Made by a program: the position numbers and the translations under genes. The notes below the pieces were generated by a model, which was given only the letters and a program-made list of their open reading frames with translations, did not search any database and had not been told where the DNA came from. A stretch of DNA of 64,000 nucleotides from Lentinula raphanica. Lineage: Eukaryota; Basidiomycota; Agaricomycetes; Agaricales; Omphalotaceae. Of the stretch, positions 1 to 12,962 are shown piece after piece (positions within the stretch are counted from its first letter, which is position 1; every line of letters starts with the position of its first letter). The stretch covers positions 744,001 through 808,000 of the forward strand of contig JANVFP010000022.1 of assembly GCA_027919835.1 (NCBI GenBank), read 5' to 3'.

Positions 1-291
1 GATCGTAAGCAGGGTTGGTTCGCATGATGAAGTTGAGTCCCCCTCAAAGCCAAGTCTTGACTCCTTTTAAATCTTCAGCGAATCTGTTGCACAGCGTATG
101 GAATTCGTCCGTCTCAAGAGCCTACCCAATTCCCGACGCGGACATCATTTACATTCATAGCCTTAACGAGACAAGTTGGTTTCTTAGTCCTAAGGTTCTT
201 GGGCACCTGAGCGTTGATAATGATGGCGAGCGCTTCATTGACGGATAGGACGCATATACGAATGCACTGAGAAAGTTAACCGTGCCCGTCA

Positions 292-2526
292 TCATAGGGC
301 TTCCAAAACGCAATTGACCACGGCGCATCTTTTCTCCTGCATCACCACTCGAACCGCTTCTGAAATCGTCTCGTTCAGATTCCTGAATACAACATCCGTT
401 GCCACCTCCTTAGAAGAGAGCGAAACACTTCTTCCCCAAGCCCAACCATCAGTAGCTGCGACGGCAATGTTGGAATAATCGGGTGAGGTACGATGAGATG
501 TTACAGGCGAGGATTCAGAACCGGTTTGAAATGAGAAACCGACTGACAGCTGCTCTCCCGACAGAGCATTCGATCCATAACCTTCGGGATGAACAGCCAA
601 CATAGAGAGTTTGGGAGACTATCACACAGCAGTTCTCAGCGAAAGTCAAAACAAGTATTGGGAGATGGCTTACTCTCCAACCACCGTTGTTGAGTACAAT
701 CGTCAAGAAAGGCTGTGATACCAGTCATTTAGGGTCAAGGTGTAGCATCGGCAAGAACTTACTGTATTATAGCGGCGAGCCATCCAGAAGGCGGAGCTTG
801 GAACACCGAACATAAAAGTCCCATCACCTACGATAGCAGTCACTAGATTTTGATCCCTTGAACTGCCACTGATGGTGTTCGTAGCCAAAATTGCACCTAC
901 ACAGGCGCCCAAAGCGTAGCCCAGAGATGAACCTCCGGACGTCAAAAGACTTCCGGGAAGTTCAGGCCGAGCATGTTCCCAGACAACACCATAGTTGGAT
1001 ATAGCTTCATTGATAATGAGAGATGTGGATGCCCAGGGCACGGTGACTTCCCGCAGGACACGCATGATATGCGGAATGGTGATGATATTCATTGATTCTT
1101 GTGTTGTAATACTGAGAATATCTTCTGCGCTGTTGAGACGGGCGACCCAGTTCTCATGCACTTGCGCGTTGCGCTGAGCTCGTTGCTGTATCCGGTTCTT
1201 GAGCTCAGTTGTGACACTTTCGAGTTTCAATGAATCTCTTAACAGGTTCTCCTTCACGATATCAACAAGCTGTCCGATGGCTACCTCTGCATCGGCACGA
1301 CAAATCAGCTCGACTCCGCGATGCAGAGCTGCATCCCAAGTACCCATAGCAATACTTGTTTTGAGTGGATCGCCACCGTCAATGATGAAAACTCTAGTGG
1401 ATCCATCCTCCTTCGGCGCACATCTAGAAGGAATCCATGGTATGTCACAGTCCAGTACCAGAACTGTGTCGGCGGCTCGAAGATGTTCCTCGAATGAGTC
1501 GGTGGTGGGTCCCGGTGAGAGATAAGTGATTCCGAACAGGAATGGATGGGAAAATGGAACGTTCACGGTAGAGGGGCATGTGCAGAAACTAGGTATCGCG
1601 AGCAACGCAGATAGTGTACTCAACGAAGACATCACGTCCTGGTTACGCCCGGCATGGGAGGTTATGATCATAGGACGGAGAGATGTAAGTAGGGCGTTGC
1701 TGATCGTAGTTGCATCCACTGGAGCAAGAGCCGCTGGAGCGACAGTGATGGGTGGCTTCATTGATAGTGCATCATAGACAGCGACTGGGACTTCCTCTTC
1801 CATAACTTCTCGACGTGCCCAGAGATAGACTGGACCTTTGGGTTCCGAAGTAGCACTGCGAGATGAACTATGTTAATGTACACAATCGGGTCAGAGATCG
1901 ATTGAAATCACATTTGGAGAGCACGCTTGATAAGTTGGGCAATATTCCTTCCTGAGTTTATTTCAGTAGTATATCTCATGTATTGACGAACGATTGCAGT
2001 TTGATCGGGTATATCTGGAAATTTTAGTGCTTGAGACCACTCCATATTTACGAAACTGGGTCTCTGAGATACCTTGAAGCCACATTATCCACTCATTTCG
2101 ACCACCTTTCATTTCATTACGGCTTGTAAAGGGAGAGGCACCTGCATATATGAGGACAGGAACTCTTCCTCGATCGACGTTATGGATTGCTCCAGCCAAA
2201 GCCTGAATCATAGCATAGAAACGCTGAGTAGCTGTTACATGAATGAAGAGGAACACACGAACCTGAGTTCCAACGTCCACATGAATGATTACCGCAGCTG
2301 GCTTGCCAGTGACCTGTGCATATCCCTGTGCGGCACTCAAAGCCACCATCTCATTCGGACATGTTATTATACGAGGTGAAGTCGTTCCTTGGTGATCTCC
2401 TTGGGATCGTTGACGTTGAAGTTCCTCTAACAGGGCCGGATGGTCAGAGCCCCAATTCACGAATGCATGAGTGATACCGGCGAGAGAGAGACTCTTGAGG
2501 AACAGGGAGGAGGTCGTGTAAACCAT
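292..2526 (-). CDS. Thiamine-pyrophosphate-dependent enzyme, acetolactate synthase / benzoylformate decarboxylase-like
   Basis: Six exons (2526-2263, 2202-2073, 2014-1912, 1855-763, 712-674, 618-292) give a 651-residue protein. The order is that of the TPP enzyme family: an N-terminal pyrimidine-binding domain with the conserved glutamate in CPNEMVALSAAQGYA, a divergent central domain, and a C-terminal PP-binding domain with the GDG...NN cofactor motif (GDGTFMFG ... IVLNNGGW). The family covers carboligases and decarboxylases of 2-oxo acids; the substrate cannot be told from sequence. I start at the ATG at 2524-2526 because the family homology begins there; an in-frame ATG lies 12 codons upstream. 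No organellar presequence is obvious. It is divergent from Vps26, with 298 bp between the two starts. The enzyme class is secure; the precise reaction is not. Confidence 0.85.
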
Positions 2527-2824
2527 GATAGGATGAAGCGGACAAGGGAAAATTGTGGTCACAGCTCTTGAGGGATTTTGACTGCTGTTGGTCAGCAGAC
2601 CAAGTCATCAATTGGTGAGAGAGCATTGAGAGTGGCAGAAGAATGAGAGAGATATATAAATTGAAATTTCGGGTTATTGATAGTCGGTGTGGCTCTGTGA
2701 GAAGGTGTGAGAATGCAAGAAATTTGGGTGTAAACGCCATAAGCGCTCGGATCCAGACGCCTGTCAAGCGCTGATGACCGCCGCTTGCTGTTAACTTTCT
2801 TCTTGATCTCTCGACTCCAACTTC

Positions 2825-4062
2825 ATGGCCGGCTATTTCTTCGCTTCTCCAATAGACGTGGATGTGAAACTGGAAGGGGAAGATGTGCGCAAGGTGGCAG
2901 AGACCAAGGGAGAGAAGGAGAAGATCATCTCATGTCCAGTGTATTACGACGGCGACACTGTCAGCGGCCAGGTAAGATTATATCTCTGAATCTTCTGCAT
3001 GTCGCTTACATGCAATCGACTCCCTCAGATACATATTCGTACGCGGGATGGTAAGAAAGTTCAACACGAGGGTATCAAGGTTGAATTTGTCGGAAGCATA
3101 GGTGAGTGCAGAGTGGAATATACATAGTATGCTCGATCTTACAGGACTCATTCAGAATTGTTCTATGATCGAGGTCATCATCATGAGTTCCTCTCGCTCT
3201 CGCAGGAGCTCGCAGCCCCTGGAGAGATGCGGCAAGCACAGACATATGACTTTGGTTTCAAGAATGTAGAGAAGCAGTTTGAAAGTTATCAGGGTATCAA
3301 CGTCAAGCTGAGGTATGTGTTATCTGCTTTTGTATATTATATGCAAAGTGTACTCAAGGTCGTACTCATTTCCTAGATATTTTATCCGCGTAACAATATC
3401 ACGGCGAATGGCAGACGTAGTGAAGGAAAGGGATATATGGGTCCACTCGTTCAGAATGCCGCCAGACAGTAATAATTCGATCAAGATGGAAGTTGGAATC
3501 GAAGACTGCTTGCATATCGAATTCGAATATAACAAGTCCAAGTGCGTTGATTGTACCAACTCAATTCCCCAAAATATGTGTTTAACCGTTTTCTTTCCTC
3601 CAGATACCATCTGAAGGACGTCATTGTAGGCAAGATCTTCTTCCTGCTTGTGCGGATAAAAATCAAGCACATGGAATTGTCAATCATTCGAAGGGAGACC
3701 ACTGGTGCACCTCCAAACCAGTATAACGAGAGCGAAACGATTACCAAGTTTGAGATAATGGATGGTGCTCCCGTGAGAGGTACGACTTTCACCACCATAC
3801 GTAGTGAACCTACTTATGTTCATCCTTGATTCAGGAGAGACCATACCAATTCGTCTGTTCCTCGGCGGTTTTGATTTGACACCTACATTTCGAGATGTCA
3901 ATAAGAAATTCAGCACACGGTACTACCTCAATCTAGTACTGATTGACGAGGAGAACAGACGATATTTCAAACAGCAAGAAATCACTATCTTTAGAATACC
4001 AGAAGTACGTCCAGTTTCCTGCTCTTCTCTGAACCACTGAGTAAAGTGTATTGCAGAATTAA
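2825..4062 (+). CDS. VPS26: Vacuolar protein sorting-associated protein 26 (retromer subunit)
   Basis: Seven exons (2825-2971, 3029-3101, 3156-3312, 3377-3541, 3604-3779, 3835-4004, 4057-4062) encode 297 residues, the usual size for Vps26. Recognisable arrestin-fold segments include FGFKNVEKQFESYQGINVKL, VEFVGSIELFYDRG, HMELSIIRRETTG, and the C-terminal GGFDLTPTF...YYLNLVLIDEENRRYFKQQEI. Vps26 joins Vps35 and Vps29 in the retromer cargo-recognition trimer on endosomes, which returns receptors to the Golgi. The last exon codes for only one residue plus the stop (AAT TAA). The start is the ATG of MAGYFFASPIDVDVKL, which aligns with the family N-terminus. Identification is secure. Confidence 0.95.
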
Positions 4063-4698
4063 TGACCGTTCACGATGTATACTGTACTGATAACTCTACT
4101 CTATGGATTCAACAAGGCTTCCTCAAAAAACCTCTCTCTGAAAATAGTCTTTTCTTAGTTCGATACACTCGGTCCCAGTGAGCTATGGCATGATTCCACA
4201 AAATCTGTCACCTATACTCGTTCAGAGCTCATCGCGCTATGGCACTTACATGTACGTATCAGCAGATTGCCACTGGCTGTCCAGCGTCATTCTAGGCTCA
4301 CTATTCCCGCCTTTGGAGTAAATCCGCAGGACCCGTTAGGGTTGGACTCAAAAAATATCTTCTTGTAAAAACCCCCGACATTGAACTCAGGAACACTACG
4401 GTGGGCGGGCGTCCTTATGGACATCTCATGCCACCATTTTCTGTCATGTCTAGTAGGCTGAGCTCCAAGTGTCGGATGCCCTTCACTTTTGTGGTGGTGA
4501 ATCAAAGGCTGGCTTTGGTCTAGTCTCCCCTAGGCAGACTCTCGCAAGACAAGCTTGCTATATTAGAGGCTTTGGGCTCATGCATGCATGAATATCAGTT
4601 GTACAAATTGTTATTGCAACGTTCTGTCGAAGTATACATCCGCCTTGTATATGTATGTATTCGTGTACATGTCGACTTTGTCTTTGAGATTCCCCCTT
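4063..4698. other. Intergenic region between convergent Vps26 and GABA aminotransferase
   Basis: This 636 bp spacer lies between two convergent 3' ends. I find no ORF with convincing family similarity, and no tRNA or repeat. It should hold the two 3' UTRs and polyadenylation signals. An open frame on the minus strand near 4287-4505 is short and looks like chance. Confidence 0.6.
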
Positions 4699-6583
4699 CT
4701 AAATTCCCTCTCTTACAACCTCTCTGAAACTTTCCTCAAAGATCTCGCAGCCCTTCTTCATATCCTCCTGAGAGATATTCAACGGCGGAATGAACCTTAT
4801 CACTTCGTACACGCTTGTCGTCAATAACAGCATCCCCTTTTCAATACACTTCTTGGCCACTCGAGTCGCGATGCCTTTCTTGACCGTAAGAGCTTTCGGA
4901 GTTGCAGGATCAAATTCTGCGCCAGGAGCTTCGGAGGACGCGAACTCCATCGCGGCCATGAGTCCACGACCGCGCACGTCAAGAATGTACTGAGCCAGGG
5001 TCTGATCCTGTTTGAGGTCATTCAAGAAGGCGAAGAGTTCTTGAGATCTGCGAGGAGGAGCGAAAGGCGCGGAGACGTGAATTGAGGTATGATATATAAT
5101 CCAAAGATTCACTCACCGAGCTTTAACATTCTGCAGAATGTTTTCCTCCCGGAAAGCATCGACTACAGCACAAGCAGCTGCGCAGGACACAGCGTTTCCA
5201 GCGTAGGTACCACCCTGTCGACCACATCAGTAAGTATGGAGCTCAAGGGAATGTATAGATGTGTATGCACCATGGAACCAGGAGCGAGCTTGTCGGTCAA
5301 TTCCTTACGGCTGACGACGCCACTCAGAGGAAACCCGTTGGCTAAGCCCTGCCAGATTATGAGCATATAAGACAAGAACATGTCTGAGTTCGCTAAATCC
5401 TACCTTTGCCATCAGGAGGATATCAGGCCTCACCCCACTCTCTTCAATGAAGAACATTTCCCCAGTTCTTCCAAACCCGGACTGAACCTCATCCACGATC
5501 AACAGAATTCCGTGTTGGTCACATACTGCTCGCAGGCCCTCTAAAAACTCCTTTGGAGCGGGTACGTACCCACCTTCGCCGAGAACAGGTTCGATGATGA
5601 TTGCAGCCGTATCCTTTGGTGACGTCTGTTGTGATAGGAGAAGATGAAGCTGGTAAAGACATTCATCTGTCAAGATGGATGATGGAGTGGAGGGGGGAAG
5701 ACGGAGTTGATGCCAGAAAGGATAAGGGATCGAAAAAACTCCAGGCTAGATCACGATGAGAAAATGATGTATAGGAGAAGTCGTAACACGAACCATTAGT
5801 GGAGCTACACCATCGGAGTAGACCGTCTTGCTCTTCGTGACGGCCATGGCACCGAATGTACGACCGTGGTATGCACCTAGACAAGAACTTGATAAGAAGA
5901 ATCAAAAACCACTGACGAGAGTATGACCTTGCATGGTGATGATGTTCTGGCGTCCTGTCAGAACTCTGGCCATTTTAATCGCTGCTTCAACCGCTTCGGA
6001 TCCTGAGTTCCAAAAGAAGAACGAGTCTAAAGAGCGGTGTGGCATCTCCGGAAGCAACTTCTCAATGAGACGGAGGTAAGGTTCATGGAATGCGATGCTA
6101 CACTGAGAAAAGAGGCAAGGGATATTAGATTGAGCCTTTCAATGAAGCGGGCCAACGAAACTTGAACGTGTGTGATATTCATGCACTGCTCAGCAGCGGC
6201 CTTGCTGACTTTTGGATGGGAGTGGCCTAAAGCAAAGATTAGGATATGCGATAGAGAATAATACTTAAGGTGGTTCATACCGAGGTTCGTGACTCCGATT
6301 CCACATGTGAAATCCAACATTTTCTTTCCATCTAGATACTCAACATACGAGCCTTGTCCACGAGCCATGACTCCATCGCTGATCCTCGCAAGCCCTTTAG
6401 TAACATGTTGTTTTCCGAAATCGTTCAAAGATGCAGGAGAGGAGATCGAGGATACATATCGTTCGCCAGGTCGTATGACAGAACGTCTAGCTTTGCATTT
6501 GAGTGGGAAGCAATCGGACAAGATGTAGAGAAGGATATTTACCCCAAAAGACGGCCAGAGGAATGAAAGAGTTTGGGAAGCAT
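4699..6583 (-). CDS. 4-aminobutyrate aminotransferase (class III, PLP-dependent)
   Basis: A multi-exon gene of roughly 460 residues. It carries class III aminotransferase landmarks in order: [24 protein letters not shown], the gap-bordered [65 protein letters not shown], and the PLP-lysine segment [17 protein letters not shown], followed by GGTYAGN and [11 protein letters not shown]. Such enzymes move the amino group of GABA to 2-oxoglutarate, normally in the mitochondrial matrix as part of the GABA shunt. I start at the ATG at 6581-6583: removing the intron 6487-6542 gives a basic, Ser/Leu-rich N-terminus ([17 protein letters not shown]) that fits a mitochondrial presequence. Reading on without that intron gives no ATG. 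Related ornithine-type enzymes cannot be fully excluded. Confidence 0.88.
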
Positions 6584-6901
6584 GATGACCTTAGGTCAGA
6601 AATTCAAGAACAGGTCCCCCACTCTACATGTTTATCTAATCTAATAGTACAGATTATGTATCCTGCCATGAGAAAAAAATTGCCACATCCCTCGAAGCCA
6701 GAATCTGCTCTTATAAGTACCTTCGAATTACGAAAACGCGTGTATGGATATTATCTTCACCTTAGTTTGCAACGTGGAACCTGTTCGTTCACCAGAATCG
6801 TCCGTTCCTTCAAACAATGATGTCTCGCTGTCTTGCTTTCGTCAAATCATTGCTACTTATCTTCTTTGGCCATCCCACCACTCTCACCACCCTCTGGATT
6901 C

Positions 6902-8075
6902 ATGTACTGTCACAAGCGAATAGCTGGCGCTATCGAGCATCGGGCCCTCGATTTGTCACCGGAAACTTGGGTCAAAATTCTCGAAAAAGAGTGTGTGTAC
7001 TCGGACCGTCTCGTCGACCTGAAATCCTGCCGCATAACCGAATTGAGGCATTACCGCCAGACGAAGGGCTTTCCTGTCCATGAAAACATCGTTTGTCTCA
7101 TGAAAGCTGGAGAAGATGAACGATTCATCTGCATAAACCGTGTACCCAAAGAACAACCATGGTCCAGTTCGAAAAGTGAAGCAAAGAAAATGGCTCAAGA
7201 CTCCTCATCGTAAGCTAATGTTATAATGTCACTGTACTCGTCACTGAACAACTCCTATCTATCCTAGCAGCACTGACAGCATGTGGTCTCAGGACGGTGC
7301 TGAAATTACGACCGGACTCGAGAGTTCCACTGGCGACGAGATTTCCATTATATCAGTGGGAAAATTATCCGACGAGATGCCCAACTACGATCTTGTGCAA
7401 ACAGTCAAACTGCCCTCTGATAATGGCATGACTGTCCTCGATGTTGCTGCACTAGCTGCTGCCATTTCTTCATCAGCGATGAACTACAGCTTGCACCATC
7501 ATATGTGTTGGTGGTTCAGTGCTATGTTCTTCAAGACAGCAGTTGCATCTTGGCACGTCGAGGATCGTGTCAAGGAGAGAGCCCTCTTCCGAAAGCAGGG
7601 TAAAATCTTTGGGTTCTGTATCGTCAAACCGGATACTTGCGAACTTGTCTTACCAGAGAACAGTGATTATAATCGTCTGGTGAAGAAGTGCCAGAACGCT
7701 GTACGCTCACGGTCTCAGGCTGAGACAGATGAGGTACAGCAGATTACGCAGGACATTTTGGGAGCTATGGATAGAGATACGGAGCAGATGAAAGTTGAGC
7801 CAATCAGCTTGAGAACGATCAAGGACGCGTTCCAGAAAGAGCGCAAAAGACTCGAACAGGTGATACAGCAGAACATTGATGATAGGTACAAAGTAGTGCG
7901 AGAGCATGCGCAGTTGACTGAAGATATCAGGAAGAAGGAGGCAGAGCTTAGGAGGAAGGATCAAGAGCTTAGGAAGAAGGATCAAGAGCTCGGAAAGAAA
8001 GATGAACTGATCATGATCAGGCAGAGGGAGCTAGAGATCGTAAAGAGGAGAGCCGTAGCCTCGTTCCAAGCTTAA
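6902..8075 (+). CDS. Hypothetical protein with C-terminal coiled coil
   Basis: Two exons, about 6902-7209 and 7268-8075, separated by a 58 bp intron, encode about 371 residues. I do not recognise a characterised family. The centre has a hydrophobic stretch (about ALAAAISSSAMNYSLHHHMCWWFSAMFFKTAVASW) of the type seen in lineage-specific Agaricomycete proteins. The C-terminus is a charged coiled coil with three 7-residue repeats of the pattern K-K-D-Q-E-L, encoded by 21 bp tandem units near 7938-8010. The start is the first in-frame ATG; an upstream exon is possible. The 318 bp before it is shared with the divergent GABA aminotransferase. The acceptor could be 3 bp further on (after 7270). Confidence 0.7.
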
Positions 8076-8350
8076 TTTTCCTTTTCAGGTTACCATTGTA
8101 CATGTGAAGTTTGTCCTTTCGAAATCTGCTTTCGCTATGCACAGTTGCTTCTGCTCACTGCTCAGGCTTCTTTACAATCGCCATCGTGATTGAACTCCTT
8201 CCCGGTGGGCCGGGTTCTCAAACAAAACTGAGTACAGCTGTATTTCTGTGATTTCTTCAATTGGCATGGCACAGAATACTAATTTGATCATGGCTATGTA
8301 TAACATAGAAAAGGGTATATCTACTATTTCATTCTAATTATTGGATATGT

Positions 8351-10526
8351 TTAATGCTCATTATCCGGGATACGAACCAGCTCTACCGCCCGGTCACAAA
8401 CCTCATCCACGCTCCATCGTTCACCCTTGCCGAGTCCATGTTTCAAATCCAGTATATCCCCTATCTCATCACACGCCCTCAAGATAGAGTCAATATCCTC
8501 CTTCGTATGACTTGCACTGACACAGAACCTAACACGCGACGTAACGAGTGGCGTTGCTGGATAAGCCACGACGACGACGACGATCGGTGTCTTTCGGTCC
8601 TTCATCATCCGATGGAACATGATCATTTTGGCAGGGTTGAAGATGAGAAGGGGAACGATGGGAGAAGAAGGATGCCCGTAAGTGATGAAACCGAGCTTGT
8701 CAAGACCGCGGTGCAGGTAGTAGGAGTTGAATGACAGGCGGCGGAGACGCATGAGTCCTTCGGCTCCAGAAGAAAGAGGCGGAGGGAGAGTCAGCCAGTG
8801 AGGAAGGGCTCGTTGGGAAATTGGACCAGGATGAGAATATTCGGTTACCTGCATGGGGGGAGAGGAGGAAGTTGTGGATATTCCAAGTTTGTTGACACTA
8901 GCAGCGGGACCAACGCTAGTATCGATACTCATGATACTGGCGATACTGGCTATGATTTGGGTAAGCACTGGAGGAGCCACTGCCTCCGCGTATGCACCAG
9001 AGTATCCACGAACGCGTAGGCTATCAATGAGCGTTCTGGTGCCAGCAATGTACCCTCCAGAAGCACCGAAAGACTTAGTGAAAGTTCCCATTAGGACATC
9101 GACCTTTCGTGGGTCTATGCCAAAGTAATCACAGACCCCACGTCCGTGAGGCCCAGTAGCACCAATCGAATGAGCTTCATCGACAAAGAGGTAGAACTGG
9201 CAGATCGTGAGCCGAAGAGTTGGTAAAAATTGACTATGAGACTAACCTTGTATTTTTCCTTGAGTGCCAGCACACTGGGCAAATCAACCATTGTACCCTC
9301 CATACTGTACATGCCTTCGACGATGAGCAGTATCTTCTTCCATGGGCGATGCGTTTTGGGCTGTCCTTGACTGATGACTTCCCTCAAGAGAGATTCGAGG
9401 GCTTTCATGTCATTATGCTTGAACATGCGCACTTGCGCACCACTATTCCTGACTCCGAATCGGATAGACGCATGGTTCAATTCGTCAGAAATGACCAGGC
9501 ATCCTTTCGATACCAAAGCGGGAATGAAGGTAGAATTGGTTGCAAAGCCCATTGAACTGATTACGGCAGCTTCCATTCCGACAAATTTCGCAACCACGGA
9601 CTCGGCCAGGGCATGAAGGTCAGAGGAGCCGCCTTCAAGCCTAGAGCCACAAGAAGTTACACCGTAGCGCTTCATACCCTCTTCGACCGCATCAGCACAT
9701 CCGCCGCGTGCCTGTGCGAAACCGAGATAGTTGTATGAAGATATATTGAGAGCACGAGTTCGCGTGTCGAGTATAATTTGAGAGTGGTTGTAGTCGGGTG
9801 TATATCGGTCCAAGAGCATGATCGTACGACCGGCGACGCCCGTAACAGGTTGAAGAAAACACTCGTCCATACGTTGCTTGAGACGACGAGTGTAGAACGA
9901 GTCGAAATCCGAGTTCAAGGGGGCATAGCCCTGTATACGAGCTAGATGGTTAACAGACAGTAGATCGAGATTTCAGAAACACGAACATCGTGAGGCATGA
10001 GATGCCGATAAGAGTACGGGTGGAACCGTTTTCCAAAAAAGTCCCTCATATGGCCAAGGACAATTAGAATGAGATAACTAATATAGGTCGAAAAGAGAAT
10101 GTAATAAGGAGGATCTTGTTCAACATGTCGTGGTACAGGCGCGCCTACAGGATGCTGGGAGACATGTCGGTATTCTTCGTTATAACAGTGACCGAACTCT
10201 GTGTGAACCGTCGTGTACGACTGTTCAGAGTTGGGAGGTTTGCCAACCGGGATAGCAAGGCCGTCACTGCTGTCGGCGTCTTCTTCAGCTAAGACTGTAT
10301 CTTCAGTGGAAGACGTGAGCGAAGAAGAGAGGGAGAGAGCTGGCGTTGAAGTGGGTGTTCCCCGTTGAGCATGCCTGGCTCTTGCATCTGCTTGCGAGAG
10401 CGCGGAGAGGTAAGACGCGGCGGTGGGAGGAGACGGAGATTGTTTTTGTTTTTTAAATATAGAAGATGTGGGCGAGCTTCCTCTGTTCAGCGCCATGGGA
10501 GAAGTTGGATAAGAAGAGGAAGGCAT
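8351..10526 (-). CDS. LCB2: Serine palmitoyltransferase subunit 2
   Basis: Three exons (10526-9987, 9930-9247, 9196-8351) encode about 689 residues. The N-terminal ~100 residues are low complexity (Ser/Pro/Thr), followed by FGHCYNEEYRHVSQHP and a membrane segment around YYILFSTYISYLILIVLGHM, as in fungal Lcb2. The alpha-oxoamine synthase core is clear: SSYNYLGFAQ, GSRLEGGSSDLHALAE, SDELNHASIRFGVR, VEGMYSMEGTMVDLP, FVDEAHSIGATGPHGRG, and the PLP lysine in MGTFTKSFGASGGYIAG. Lcb2 with Lcb1 condenses serine and palmitoyl-CoA in the ER, the first step of sphingolipid synthesis. A run of five valines (VVVVVAY) sits near the C-terminus. The start at 10524-10526 is the only upstream in-frame ATG before the conserved region. 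It shares a 206 bp promoter region with RTF1. Confidence 0.95.
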
Positions 10527-10732
10527 GCTGGAAGTCTCCTGAGCTAAAGCCTAAAGGAGCGAGCTAAAATATTCAACCAGCGAAGACTCGGAAGAGAAGA
10601 ACGTGGGAATCTAGGCTATTTGTTTGGGCGCTTATTAGATCATTCCGACACAGCCCCTGCCAACAACTGGTTTCTATTCAACCACCAACAGCTACCACCC
10701 CTCTGACCTGTCGTCCGTCACCTAGCTCTACG

Positions 10733-12849
10733 ATGTCCGACTTTGACGATGAACTATTGGAACTAGTAGAAGCTGATCCAAGTAAAGAGCGCAAACGAAA
10801 ACGGAGTAACGGCAGCAAATCCAAAGGAAGCCACAGTTCGAAGAGACGCAAGGCGGAGTATGCACCCATTTCTCCGGAGTCAAATTTACACTCAACTGTT
10901 CCTTTAGTGTCTCTGACGATGAGCCAGAGAGTGAAGAGGGAGAGGATGATCCTTATCCTCTCGACGGCAAATACGTGGACGAAGCTGACATGCAACGGTC
11001 AGTATACCTTGCGTCTTCTTTCGTCACGAAGAGCTCCTCGTTGAAGTCTTCCTCCACATTGGCCAATGCCTCACTCAAAATTATAATCTGAATCATGATG
11101 CATCCCAAATATATTTACAAATATATAGACTCTCGCAGTTGCCTGAAGTCGAACGCGAAGACATCATTGCCACCAGAATGGAAGCGAGGCAAAAGATACT
11201 AGACAAGAAAGCACTCGCACTCTTGGTAAAGGAACAGCGGGAGAGAGATCGGGTAGGTGACTCAGACGGAGGAGTAGCCAAGGCAGCAAAACGTGCGTTC
11301 AATCACTTCGCTTTTCAAGTTGTCCCGAAAATGCTGACTTTATGTTCTGAAAACGCAGGACAACACACCGCTCGGGGTGCTACAAAGGAAAAGATGAGCA
11401 AGCTAGACGAGCTCAAGGCTAAACGTCGAGCCAAGGAACAGAACATCAAAGTGATATGACGCTTTCAATTCTTGAAACACAGAGACTAACATGTCCTGTC
11501 AGTACCAGCCATACTCCCCTAAACGAGAACGCTCTTCATCTCCAATGGATATGGGAACATCTGATGAGGACGAAGATGGGGTGATTACTAAAGATGAACA
11601 AGAGGAAGAACGGACGCAACGATTGATGAACGGTGGCACTAGTTCGGCCCCCAAAAAAGAGGAACCAGCCTCTTTGCAAGACTTAGAAAGATGCCGCCTC
11701 TCTCGCCGTTTGTTACTCAAACATCACCGGGCACCTTGGTTTCCTCAATACGTCAAGGGAATGTGGGTGCGATATCTACTTGGGCATGAACACCACGAGC
11801 CTATATACCGGATATGTCAAGTAGATCGTGCGTAACGAAGTATTCTCATACTCTGGTGATATCGTCGTTAATCCTTCGTTCGTGTATGATAGATCTTTCG
11901 GATGAAACTGTCAAACCCTACAAGATTGAAGATAAATGGTTCGACCGTCAGGCTGAACTCGTTCATGGTTCGGCAAAAAAGAACTTCAATCTGGATCAAA
12001 TTTCGAATGCCAGTTTCACAGAGGTCTGTATTTCTTCTGACTGTCACTTTTCGACAATGTTGATGACCATCTCTTACCTTATCACAGAGAGAGTTCGGCC
12101 GTCTTTGCAAGACAATGGAAAAAGAACATGTTCCTTTTCCGACAAAGACTTCCATCGAAGTCAAACTCGCAGAGATAGAACGGTTGACGTCCCAGCTGCT
12201 GACAGAAAAAGACATCAGCAGCATGATCAGCAAAAATCGGGAATTAAACTCTCAACGACCGCCAGGTTGGACGACCCTCGAGCGTTCTCGCCTCAATCAA
12301 GCCCGTACTCTCGCCTTACGGCGGCAAGACCACGCAGAAGTTGCCAAATTGGATGCCGAGATCGTCGAATTCGATGCAAGATATGGAAATGCCAATGGTT
12401 CCAATGGGAAATCAGATGAGAATAACACACGGAGCAGTAGCGGGAGCGATGTTCTAATGAAGTTGAGTGAGAAAAACAGGAAGGCGAACGCAGAGGCCGT
12501 CCGAAGAGCGGAGCAACAGGAGGCGGAAAGGAAGAGGAGAGAGAGGAAGCTTGCGATGAATGGAAGTGGGGCATCGACTCCTGTCGATCCAAGCGCGAGA
12601 CTGAAGATTCTACCCCGAACGTTGATTGCCAGAACGCCAACACCGGGAATGTCAAGGTATGTAGCATCTAGTCGTCTCACGTAACACTTGTTATTGAGCT
12701 TGCTATCCAGATCTGGCACGCCTTCAGTTCCTACACCATCGAAAGATGCGAAATCGGGCTCCCCTTTGTCTGGTTCAGTCAAGAGTAATGGGCGATCGTT
12801 TGAGGCTTCGGCTATGGCATCTCTTGAGGTTGATTTGGGAGACTTTTAA
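10733..12849 (+). CDS. RTF1: RNA polymerase-associated protein Rtf1 (Paf1 complex, Plus-3 domain)
   Basis: Eight exons (10733-10857, 10908-10997, 11129-11292, 11359-11450, 11503-11827, 11893-12023, 12088-12656, 12711-12849) give 544 residues. The N-terminus MSDFDDELLELVE and the acidic segment SDDEPESEEGEDDPYPLDG are typical of Rtf1. The Plus-3 domain follows, from about LQDLERCRLSRRLLLKHHRAPWF to YRICQVDHLSDETVKPYKIEDKWFD and SNASFTEREFGRLCKTMEKE. The C-terminal part is helical and charged, followed by a Ser/Pro tail. Rtf1 recruits the Paf1 complex to elongating RNA polymerase II through Spt5 and promotes H2B ubiquitination. The 113 bp to Hikeshi means the two 3' UTRs probably overlap. Confidence 0.93.
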
Positions 12850-12962
12850 ACTGGCTCTGGGTATTATATTATTTACTGCACTTCAACGTTAAACCTTGGG
12901 GATATCACAAAACTCTGTGTTAAATACATACAGCGAATTCAATGGAGAAAAATTCAAAAATG

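Noticed and set aside
1..291. An ORF at the left edge (15-248, plus)
   Set aside because: No family resemblance; it lies just beyond the 3' end of the TPP enzyme gene and I cannot support a gene there.
4287..4505. A 72-codon minus-strand frame in the Vps26/GABA-T spacer
   Set aside because: No family resemblance, no conserved-looking segment, and it lies between two convergent 3' ends.
6027..6521. N-terminus MSDCFPLKC of the GABA aminotransferase
   Set aside because: The supposed start codon is TTG and lies inside a clear intron (6487-6542); the spliced start at 6583 gives a better N-terminus.
6817..7083. A plus-strand frame starting MMSRCLAF
   Set aside because: It overlaps the first exon of the coiled-coil protein in another frame and ends early; the frame from 6902 continues through a proper splice into a long exon.
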